Assembly: GCA_947585745.1 (NCBI GenBank) | Contig: CANPXF010000017.1 | Location: 1 to 51,734 of the forward strand | Source: an uncultured Clostridia bacterium | GTDB taxonomy: Bacteria > Bacillota > Clostridia > Oscillospirales > Acutalibacteraceae | DNA length: 51,734 nucleotides | Direction of reading: 5' to 3' | Shown here: in pieces, positions 45,714 through 51,734 of the stretch | Layout of the letters: each line of letters starts with the position of its first letter | Position numbering within the stretch: position 1 is the first letter of the stretch | The notes under the pieces: model-generated | The model's input: only the letters and a program-made list of their open reading frames with translations | What the model was told of the DNA's origin: nothing | The model's database searches: none | Translations under genes and position numbers: made by a program

Positions 45714-45833
45714 CGTTAAGAGGGAGTAGTTATAATTATACGCTCAACATACCCCCGAAAAAATCGGTGGGCGTATAAACCTTAAGAGGTAACAAGACTT
45801 TTAGCGCACCGCGGGTGTGCTGAAGGTCTTTTT
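45714..45833 (+). promoter_or_regulatory. yybP-ykoY manganese riboswitch
   Basis: The conserved GGGAGTAG (about 45722-45729) and CAAGAC (about 45793-45798) elements lie on either side of the inner helices. Helix P1 pairs CGTTAAGAG (45714-45722) with CTTTTAGCG (45798-45806). The 3' P1 strand is also part of a 16-bp terminator (45795-45810 with 45814-45829, then TTTTT). Mn2+-stabilised P1 would therefore prevent termination, giving an ON switch. Confidence 0.88.
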
Positions 45834-45958
45834 AATTTATAGAAATTTCCTTACAATAAAAAGCGGATATGCTTTTTGCGCTTATGCTCGCAAAGTGCGT
45901 TTTAGCGGCGCGTATAACGAAAATGGCGCATACCGCGACATCTTATTTAGGAGGACTT

Positions 45959-46924
45959 ATGGAAATATTTTTGATGTATTTTCTTTTCGCCGTAGGACTT
46001 ATTTTAATAATAAAAGGCGGAGATTTTTTCGTCGACGCGGCGGCTTGGTTCGCCGAGGTGTCGGGAATACCCCACTTTATCGTCGGGGCGACCGTTGTGG
46101 GTTTTGCGACCTCTCTGCCTGAAATTATCGTTTCCGTAATAGCCGCGTCGCAGGGCGACGTTGAAATGGCGACAGGTAACGCCATAGGCTCTGTTACCGC
46201 GAATACGGGTTTAATTATGGGAATAAGCCTTTTGTTTATGCCGATGGCTATTCGTCTTAGGGAATATTTCCCTAAAATTTTTCTTTTGGCGCTTTCAATT
46301 GCCGCAATATGGCTGTTCGGAATATCCGGGTATATCTCTTTTATAGCCTCAATCGTATTGGTTTTGATTTTTGCCGTTTTCGTTTATGAGAACATTCACT
46401 CCGCAAAGAAAAAAATTTCCGTACGGTCGGAAGAAACCGCAGATATAAAAGAAGAAGTAACTAAATCAATAGTAGCTAAAAAGATTTTTCTCTTTATAGC
46501 AGGTTGCGCGGGAATAATTATCGGCTCTGAGCTTCTCGTAAACTATGGCTCGGCGATAGCGTCATCCTTAGGCGTTCCAACAAGGATTATCAGCATTTCC
46601 GCTGTGGCAATAGGCACCTCTCTGCCGGAGCTTGTTACAACTGTTTCGTCAATTTCAAAAAAGCAGGCGTCGCTTTCTGTAGGAAATATTCTCGGCTCAA
46701 ATATAATTGACCTTTCGTTTGTACTTCCGCCGTGTGTTTTGGCTTACGGCAACAGCCTGCCCGTTTCAAGCGGTACGCTGTATATAGATTTGCCCGCGTT
46801 GTTGATTCTTTCGGCTGTCTGCTTTTTGCCGACATTTTTTACAAAGAAATTCGCCCGCTGGCAGGGAATAGTGCTTTTGTCGGGCTATGCGGTATATATT
46901 GTATATACTTTCGTTTTCCATTAA
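45959..46924 (+). CDS. CaCA-family cation antiporter (YrbG-like)
   Basis: Protein of 321 residues with about ten membrane helices in two inverted halves. Each half has the CaCA alpha repeat: ATVVGFATSLPEIIVSVIAASQGDVEMATGNAIGS and SAVAIGTSLPELVTTVSSISKKQASLSVGNILGSNIID. A basic cytoplasmic loop (about 150-185) separates them. CaCA proteins exchange Ca2+ or other divalent cations for Na+ or H+. Control by a Mn2+ riboswitch suggests Mn2+ export. The ATG at 45959 has AGGAGG 4 nt upstream; longer in-frame starts lack a site. Confidence 0.9.
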   Translation: MEIFLMYFLFAVGLILIIKGGDFFVDAAAWFAEVSGIPHFIVGATVVGFATSLPEIIVSVIAASQGDVEMATGNAIGSVTANTGLIMGISLLFMPMAIRLREYFPKIFLLALSIAAIWLFGISGYISFIASIVLVLIFAVFVYENIHSAKKKISVRSEETADIKEEVTKSIVAKKIFLFIAGCAGIIIGSELLVNYGSAIASSLGVPTRIISISAVAIGTSLPELVTTVSSISKKQASLSVGNILGSNIIDLSFVLPPCVLAYGNSLPVSSGTLYIDLPALLILSAVCFLPTFFTKKFARWQGIVLLSGYAVYIVYTFVFH

Positions 46925-46941
46925 TTTAAAGGATAATAAAA

Positions 46942-47499
46942 ATGAATAACATAGGAACAAAAAAACTTGAAACTAAACGGCTTGTGCTTAGAAAATTCAG
47001 GCTCGATGACGCTTTAGGTATGTATAAAAACTGGGCAAACAGTCCTAACGTCACTAAATTTTTAATATGGGAGCCGTATAAAAATGTTGATGACGTAAGG
47101 GAGTATATTCAATCGGTTATTGACGGATATGAGAATCCTAAAAAATATGACTGGGTAATTGAAGATAAGAGTTTGGGAGAAGTAATCGGAAATATAAGCG
47201 TTGTAAATATAGACGAACATATCTCGTGCGCGAAAATCGGATATTGCCTGGGAGAGGCGTTTTGGCATAAGGGCATAATGTCCGAGGCATTAAAACGGGT
47301 GATAAAATTCCTGTTTGACGAGGTCGGCTGTAATAGAATTGAGGCAACTCACGATGTTGCAAATCCTAATTCGGGAAAGGTTATGGAAAAGTGCGGATTA
47401 AAATACGAGGGAACTCTAAGACAGTCCGCCGTTAATAATCAGGGCGTTTACGACTGCGTAGTCCGTTCAATTTTAAAAAGTGAATATTATAATAAATAA
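46942..47499 (+). CDS. GNAT-family N-acetyltransferase (RimJ/RimL type)
   Basis: Protein of 185 residues. The Acetyltransf_3 pattern is clear: LETKRLVLRKFRLDDALGMYKNWANSPNVTKFLIWEP, IGNISVVNID, acetyl-CoA-binding region IGYCLGEAFWHKGIMSEALKRVIKFLFDEVGCNRIEATHDVANPNSGKVMEKCGLKYEGTLRQ. Such proteins acetylate N-termini of ribosomal proteins or small amines; the substrate cannot be told. It starts 17 nt after the antiporter, so it probably shares the Mn2+-controlled transcript. Confidence 0.9.
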   Translation: MNNIGTKKLETKRLVLRKFRLDDALGMYKNWANSPNVTKFLIWEPYKNVDDVREYIQSVIDGYENPKKYDWVIEDKSLGEVIGNISVVNIDEHISCAKIGYCLGEAFWHKGIMSEALKRVIKFLFDEVGCNRIEATHDVANPNSGKVMEKCGLKYEGTLRQSAVNNQGVYDCVVRSILKSEYYNK

Positions 47500-47500
47500 A

Positions 47501-47531
47501 AAAGACATCAAGGCTTAGCCTTGATGTCTTT
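47501..47531. terminator. Bidirectional terminator
   Basis: Perfect 14-bp stem AAAGACATCAAGGC/GCCTTGATGTCTTT with a 3-nt loop; serves the GNAT gene and the convergent LRR gene. Confidence 0.92.
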
Positions 47532-47537
47532 AGTACT

Positions 47538-49041
47538 TTATCTAACCGTAATTTTGCATTTAAGCTTTATACCGTTTGTCTTTACAGTAATTGTTGCTTT
47601 GCCTTTCTTCTTGGCTTTAATGTTACCCTTTTTGCTGACGGTCGCAACCTTTTTGTTGCTTGAGGTAAACTTAACCTTTCCTACCTTTCCTTTAATACTT
47701 AATTTAAAGGATTTTCCTTTTTTCAGAGTTAGTTTGCTCTTGTTAAGCTTCGGGTTTTTAACTGTAACTTTAAATTTCTTTGACGCGCCGTTGTTGGTTA
47801 CTGTAATTGTTGCCGTACCTTTCTTAACACCCGTCACCTTTCCGCTTGAATTTACCTTTGCAACCTTTTTGTTGCTTGTTTTATAGGTTGTCTTTCCCTT
47901 GCCGTTTTTGACTGTCGCTTTGATTTGTGCTGTACCCTTTACATAAACAGTAGCGGAGGGCTTTTTAAGAGTAACTGTTGTTTTTGCGGGAGTAGTTTCA
48001 GTCGGCTCGGTCGCGGTAGTGTTTTCAGTCGGGTTAGTTGTAGCGGACGGCTCTGTTACACTCGCGCTTTCGCTCGGAGCAGTTGATGAGGAGCTTTCAT
48101 AAGGCTCTGTCGATGTAACACTTTCAGTCGGGTTAGTCGATTCAGATGGTGTTGTCGCGGAGGAGCTTTCTGTGGGTGTTGTTGATGCGCTTTCTGTTGT
48201 CGGAGCCTCTCCTAAGCTGATAAATTTAAAGCCGTTAGCATTAGCATAATTTTCAGCCTCTGTACCGCTGTAGCCTGTAATAGTAAAGTTTTCTACTTTA
48301 TATTTTTCATAATAATAATATCCAAATGCATACTCGCCTATCTCCTTAACGCTACTCGGGATTGTTATGCTTGTAAGACTTTTGCAATCTTCAAATGCAT
48401 AATTTTCTATACTTGTAACGCCGTTACCTATTGCTACGCTTGTAAGGCTTGCGCAATTACAAAACGCATAATCTCCTATACTTGTAACACTGTCGGGAAT
48501 GGTTAAGGAAGTATCGGTTTTACCAATGGTGTATTGTATCAGCTCTGTTTTATCCTTGTTATATAAATTACCGTTTATTGAAGAATAAGATTTATTTTTT
48601 TCATTTACTTCAATATTTGTAAGGTTTGTGCAATTGTAAAATACATTCTCACCTATACTTTTAACGCTGTCGGGGATTGTTATGTTTTTAAGACTTTTTG
48701 CATTCATAAAATGCTCCTTCACCTATACTTTTAACACTTTCGGGAATTGTTATGCTTGTAAGGTTGCAAAATTGAAATGCATAAGCGCCTATACTTGTAA
48801 CGGTATAATGGTTAAGTGAATTTGGGATTACGGGTTCTGTAACATTACCGTAATAATCTGTAATCTCCGCCGTACCGTCGTCAAGAATTTCGTATTCAAA
48901 GTCACCGTATGTTTCAGATGTTGTATTTACATCCGTGTTTACCGCCCCTGCGGTAAAGGGCAGAGCCGTAAATACGCCTATTATCATCAAAAGTGATAAC
49001 AGCAGACTGATTGACTTTTTTACTTTTGTTTGAAACTTCAT
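47538..49041 (-). pseudogene. Frameshifted secreted LRR_5/Big_2 surface protein
   Basis: Start at 49041 after AGGAGG; signal peptide (ISLLLSLLMIIGVFTALPFTAGA). The first frame carries BspA-type LRR_5 repeats and breaks at GAFYECKKS-stop. The second frame resumes at once with CKSLKNITIPDSVKSIG and more repeats, then a Ser/Thr/Pro/Glu-rich linker and two lysine-rich Big_2 domains like those of 42194-43624. One extra A in an A5 run (plus-strand T5, 48695-48699) explains the break. It is probably a real mutation or an assembly error; without it the protein would be about 500 residues. An internal AAGGAG-N6-ATG at 48707 could allow reinitiation. Confidence 0.85.
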
Positions 49042-49093
49042 TCCGTTTCCTCCTAAATTTAATTTACCGACGTAATTATCGATATTTAAATAA

Positions 49094-49140
49094 ATTATAG
49101 ACATTTTCTGTCTAAAAGTCAATAGAAAGTTTCCGTCTAT
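49094..49140 (-). promoter_or_regulatory. Promoter and palindromes of the LRR gene
   Basis: Minus strand -35 TTGACT (49117-49122), 17-nt spacer, -10 TATAAT (49094-49099). The palindrome AGACA-N5-TGTCT (49099-49113) occupies the spacer, and a second, ATAGA-N9-TCTAT (49122-49140), lies towards the divergent XRE gene, whose -10 TATAAT is at 49143-49148. Confidence 0.75.
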
Positions 49141-49164
49141 CCTATAATAATTTCGGTGATTAAA

Positions 49165-49392
49165 ATGGCGTTAACATTTGGAGAAAAAATAAGAAATTTA
49201 CGTGAGGAAAGAGAAATTAACCAAACACAATTAGGAGTGAAAGTAAATATGACGCAACGTAAAATTTCCTATATCGAGTGTGAAAAATACGAACCGAGTA
49301 TTGATGATATAATAGCCTTTTGTCAATACTTTAATGTATCGTCTGATTATTTGCTTGGACTATCAGAAGAGTGTAAGCCTTTAAAAAAATAA
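49165..49392 (+). CDS. Short XRE-family repressor
   Basis: Protein of 75 residues, almost entirely one HTH_3 domain: MALTFGEKIRNLREEREINQTQLGVKVNMTQRKISYIECEKYEPSIDDIIAFCQYFNVSSDYLLGLSEE. The SSDYLLGLS ending is typical of small Cro/CI regulators. It is divergent from the LRR/Big_2 surface gene, and palindromes lie in the shared intergenic region, so it probably represses that gene and possibly itself. The ATG at 49165 follows GGTGAT; the frame also opens at a GTG 9 nt upstream. From 49393 to 49490 I see nothing. Confidence 0.87.
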   Translation: MALTFGEKIRNLREEREINQTQLGVKVNMTQRKISYIECEKYEPSIDDIIAFCQYFNVSSDYLLGLSEECKPLKK

Positions 49393-49490
49393 AATATAAA
49401 TGGGATTATACCTGAAATACGTACAACAGAGGTCATACGCAAAGCATAATCTTCATTATGGCAACACAAAATGTAATTAAAAAATAGAAA

Positions 49491-49518
49491 AAGAGCCGTT
49501 TCATTTGAAACAGCTCTT
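49491..49518 (-). terminator. leuA terminator
   Basis: Minus strand hairpin AAGAGC-x-GTTTC/GAAAC-x-GCTCTT with a 4-nt loop, followed by TTTTTC. Confidence 0.88.
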
Positions 49519-49532
49519 AATTATTCCGAAAA

Positions 49533-51212
49533 TTATTCGAGCTCGGCTCTGTTAATAGCGTTAAGCACGCCGAGGATTGAGGCAAAGTTTACGTTGCTGT
49601 CAATTCCTACACCGAAAATGTTTTCTCCGTCAGGTTTCTTTAACTCAATATACGATACCGCCTTGCTGTCACTGCCCTCGGAAATTGCGTGCTGGCTGTA
49701 GCTTACAAACTTGTATTTGTCCATATTAACAGGCTTTAACGCTTTAAAGAATGCGTCAATAGGTCCGTTGCCGACCGCGTTCAGCTTGACCTCGGCGTCG
49801 CCGTCAATTTTCATTCTTCCCTTAAAATGAACGTAGTTTTTGCCGTTTTCGCTTTCCTCATAAACCTTGTGGCTCACAAGCTCATACTTCTGCTTAATGT
49901 TGAGATAGTTATCCTCAAACACCTTTAAAAGCTCTTTCGGTATAAGCTCTCGTCCTAATTTGTCGCACTCGGTCTGAACAAGCTTTGAAAACTCGGAGTG
50001 CATACGCTTGGGCATATCATAGCCGAAATTGTGATTCATAACGAACGCGGCTCCGCCCTTTCCGCTCTGCGAGTTAATTCTGATTATCGGCTCGTATTCT
50101 CTGCCTACGTCCGCGGGGTCAATCAGAAGATACGGAATTTCCCAGTACGGGGAGTTGCTCTCTTTCATATATATATGGCCCTTGTTTATGGCGTCCTGAT
50201 GAGAACCCGAAAAAGCGGTGAAAACAAGCTCGCCTATATACGGCTGGCGCGGGTCGATTTTCATATTCGTACAGCGTTCGTAAATCTCCTTTAATTTAGG
50301 AAGGTCGCTGAAATCGAGTTTGGGGTCTACTCCTTGCGTGAACATATTAAGTCCGACCGTCACTATATCGAGGTTACCCGTGCGCTCGCCGTTTCCGAAC
50401 AGCGTACCCTCAACTCTCTCGGCGCCCGCCATAAGAGCAAGCTCGGTCGCCGCGACGCCGCATCCTCGGTCGTTGTGCGGATGAATACTGATTATAGCCG
50501 CCTCACGGTTTTTGAGGTGCTTAATGAAGTATTCAATCTGGTCTGCGTAGGTGTTCGGGGTACACATCTCAACCGTGTTCGGAAGATTGAGGATAATTGG
50601 ATTTTCCTTTGTGCTTTCGAGAACTTTCATAACCTCCTCGCAGATTTTAACCGCGTTGTCCATTTCAGTTCCGCTGAAGCTTTCCGGCGAATATTCAAAG
50701 CGGATGTTTGTGTCGTCGTCAAGCTGGTCGGTTAATTCCTTAATCAGCTTCGCGCCTTTAACCGCGATGTCTATAACACCCTGCATATCGGTTTTAAAAA
50801 CGACTTTTCTCTGTAATGTCGAGGTTGAGTTGTAAAAATGCACTATAACATTTTTAGCGCCCTTAATTGCCTCAAATGTTTTCTTAATAAGATGTTCTCT
50901 CGCCTGGACAAGAACCTGAATAGTTACATCGTCGGGAATATGTCCGCCCTCGATAAGCTCACGGCATATTTCGTACTCCGTTTCGGAAGCTGACGGAAAA
51001 CCGATTTCAATTTCTTTGATTCCCATATCCACAAGCGCGTGGAAAAATTCAAGCTTTTCTTCCAAATTCATCGGGTCGATAAGCGCCTGATTTCCGTCTC
51101 TTAAATCAACACTGCACCATATAGGAGCCTTTGTAATAGTTTTGTCGGGCCATTCTCTGTCAGGCAAATCAATCTGCTTGAATGGAATGTACTTTTTAAA
51201 GCCCTGGTTCAT
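49533..51212 (-). CDS. leuA: 2-isopropylmalate synthase (LeuA type 2)
   Basis: Protein of 559 residues, the size of the type 2 enzyme. The catalytic TIM barrel starts PIWCSVDLRDGNQALIDPMNLEEKLEFFHALVDMGIKEIEIGFPSAS. Metal ligands lie in SIHPHNDRGCGVAATELALMAGAERVEGTLFGNGERTGN. The C-terminal allosteric domain (about 425-559) contains ELKKPDGENIFGVGIDSNVNFASILGVLNAI. It condenses acetyl-CoA with 2-oxoisovalerate, the first leucine step. Expression is controlled by a leucine T-box leader. GGAGGAG site. leuB and leuCD are not in the window. Confidence 0.97.
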   Translation of the reverse strand: MNQGFKKYIPFKQIDLPDREWPDKTITKAPIWCSVDLRDGNQALIDPMNLEEKLEFFHALVDMGIKEIEIGFPSASETEYEICRELIEGGHIPDDVTIQVLVQAREHLIKKTFEAIKGAKNVIVHFYNSTSTLQRKVVFKTDMQGVIDIAVKGAKLIKELTDQLDDDTNIRFEYSPESFSGTEMDNAVKICEEVMKVLESTKENPIILNLPNTVEMCTPNTYADQIEYFIKHLKNREAAIISIHPHNDRGCGVAATELALMAGAERVEGTLFGNGERTGNLDIVTVGLNMFTQGVDPKLDFSDLPKLKEIYERCTNMKIDPRQPYIGELVFTAFSGSHQDAINKGHIYMKESNSPYWEIPYLLIDPADVGREYEPIIRINSQSGKGGAAFVMNHNFGYDMPKRMHSEFSKLVQTECDKLGRELIPKELLKVFEDNYLNIKQKYELVSHKVYEESENGKNYVHFKGRMKIDGDAEVKLNAVGNGPIDAFFKALKPVNMDKYKFVSYSQHAISEGSDSKAVSYIELKKPDGENIFGVGIDSNVNFASILGVLNAINRAELE

Positions 51213-51241
51213 AATTTCTCCTCCTTATTATATACGCAAAA

Positions 51242-51502
51242 AAATCGCCCCTAAACTAAGGGACGAACAAGATTCGTGATACCACCCAAATTCAAACGTA
51301 CCTCACGATACGCTCCTCGCAGACTTCCAACAAAGTCTTGGCTGATAACGTAGCCTTACGTTCCGACCTGAATATCAATCGGAAAACTCCGGGATGAGCT
51401 ATACATATAATCTCCGCCGCCGATTTACACCACCCATCGGCTCTCTTCGCGCTTTGAATTATATCTTATTCCCTTCACAGTTTTTAGAGGGATTTAATTG
51501 TT
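51242..51502 (-). promoter_or_regulatory. Leucine T-box leader of leuA
   Basis: Minus strand: stem I with the AGAGAGCC start and GGGTGGTGTAA apical segment. The specifier is probably CTC (Leu) at 51398-51396, in GCTCATCCCGGAG. The T-box TGGGTGGTATCACG lies near 51288-51275. A terminator follows at 51265-51246 with a run of T. Uncharged tRNA-Leu would stabilise the antiterminator and switch on leuA. Confidence 0.92.
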
Positions 51503-51508
51503 TTATAC

Positions 51509-51537
51509 ATTATATATATAAATATGAAATTTGTCAA
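51509..51537 (-). promoter_or_regulatory. leuA promoter
   Basis: Minus strand -35 TTGACA, 17-nt spacer, -10 TATAAT; start near 51502. Confidence 0.9.
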
Positions 51538-51580
51538 GGATTTATGAAAATTATTTTTTACAAAAAATTAAATTTTTCCC

Positions 51581-51608
51581 TTGACTTTACGAATTTCCGT
51601 GGTATAAT
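51581..51608 (+). promoter_or_regulatory. Probable rRNA operon promoter
   Basis: -35 TTGACT, 16-nt spacer, -10 TATAAT, running off the right end of the window. Confidence 0.8.
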
Positions 51609-51734
51609 AAATCTTGCGCGTGTAAAGTGCCGTGAATTTTTCAATGCACTTTTCACAGCACAGAACCTTGAAAATTAAACAACGCAAGTAAAGAAACCCG
51701 AGATGACTTTGAGTTAAAAAGAAAAGACTTAAAG
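51609..51734 (+). other. Probable pre-16S rRNA leader with antitermination elements
   Basis: After the start comes a boxB-like hairpin AAAGTGC/GCACTTT (about 51626-51655). A boxA-like CAGAACCTTGAAAA follows, then the AT-rich pre-16S spacer, which continues off the window. Such leaders are typical of Firmicute rRNA operons; the 16S gene itself is not included. Confidence 0.72.

Noticed and set aside
47521..47886. Hydrophobic plus-strand open frame of 121 residues
   Set aside because: It is the antisense of the Lys/Thr/Val-rich Big_2 domains, which naturally reads as Leu/Phe-rich.
48688..48722. Programmed ribosomal frameshift in the LRR gene
   Set aside because: The needed shift is +1 at a five-A run; no -1 slippery heptamer, stimulatory hairpin or known +1 signal was seen.
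51394..51678. Plus-strand open frame of 94 residues at the right edge
   Set aside because: It runs antisense through the T-box leader and across both promoters, with no ribosome site or family match.

Overview
The window looks like a chromosome segment from a spore-forming, moderately AT-rich Clostridia of the Ruminococcus/Oscillospiraceae type. The support is indirect: SpoVT, a PASTA-bearing SpoVD-like transpeptidase, a leucine T-box, a type III glutamine synthetase, the DapL route to diaminopimelate, Big_2-repeat surface proteins without an LPXTG motif, near-consensus sigma-A promoters and GGAGG ribosome binding sites. No rRNA or tRNA gene body is present, but the right edge carries what looks like an rRNA operon promoter and leader. 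No IS element, prophage or CRISPR array was seen.

Layout. (1) 1-1055, minus strand: a tandem duplication of a unit made of a strong promoter, a 170-200 nt highly structured RNA, an intrinsic terminator and a SLOG-family ORF. The downstream SLOG copy is intact and the upstream one is a 40-codon remnant. The two RNAs share fold, promoter and terminator geometry but very little sequence. (2) 1114-6416: housekeeping genes rimM-trmD, ptsH (HPr), uvrC, rsmD, coaD and a coiled-coil protein. (3) 6608-19258: a division and cell wall cluster, mraZ-rsmH-ftsL-spoVD/pbp-mraY-ftsW-murG-murA-ftsQ-ftsZ, with a 10-bp-phased MraZ operator and a tandem ~204-bp non-coding repeat between the transpeptidase gene and mraY. 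(4) 19267-25732: an accessory patch with three regulators (two XRE, one PadR), a GT-C glycosyltransferase, spoVT and a secreted/HAAS-like pair, followed by nadE and ybaK. (5) 25761-32388: nitrogen metabolism (gdhA, glnN and an ANTAR regulator) plus ybjQ and a repeat-bearing DUF4190-like pair. (6) 32419-40475: carA, a carB-dapF gene fusion, pyrG and dapL. (7) 40553-49392: glyS, a strongly expressed Big_2 surface protein, a cyclase/HAD/queH run, a Mn2+ riboswitch controlling a CaCA antiporter, a GNAT, a frameshifted LRR/Big_2 surface protein and its likely XRE repressor. (8) 49491-51734: T-box-controlled leuA, divergent from the rRNA promoter.

How the genes work together. Nitrogen assimilation is linked by GDH, GSIII and an adjacent ANTAR protein that probably antiterminates glnN through a hairpin with an A1/G4 hexaloop. 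GSIII glutamine feeds carA/carB and pyrG. DapF (fused to CarB) and DapL supply meso-diaminopimelate for lysine and for the peptidoglycan made by the division cluster.

Most notable are the duplicated RNA-SLOG unit, the CarB-DapF fusion, the ANTAR-glnN circuit and the covarying tandem repeat inside the division operon. All RNA folds were worked out by hand and no database search was possible.
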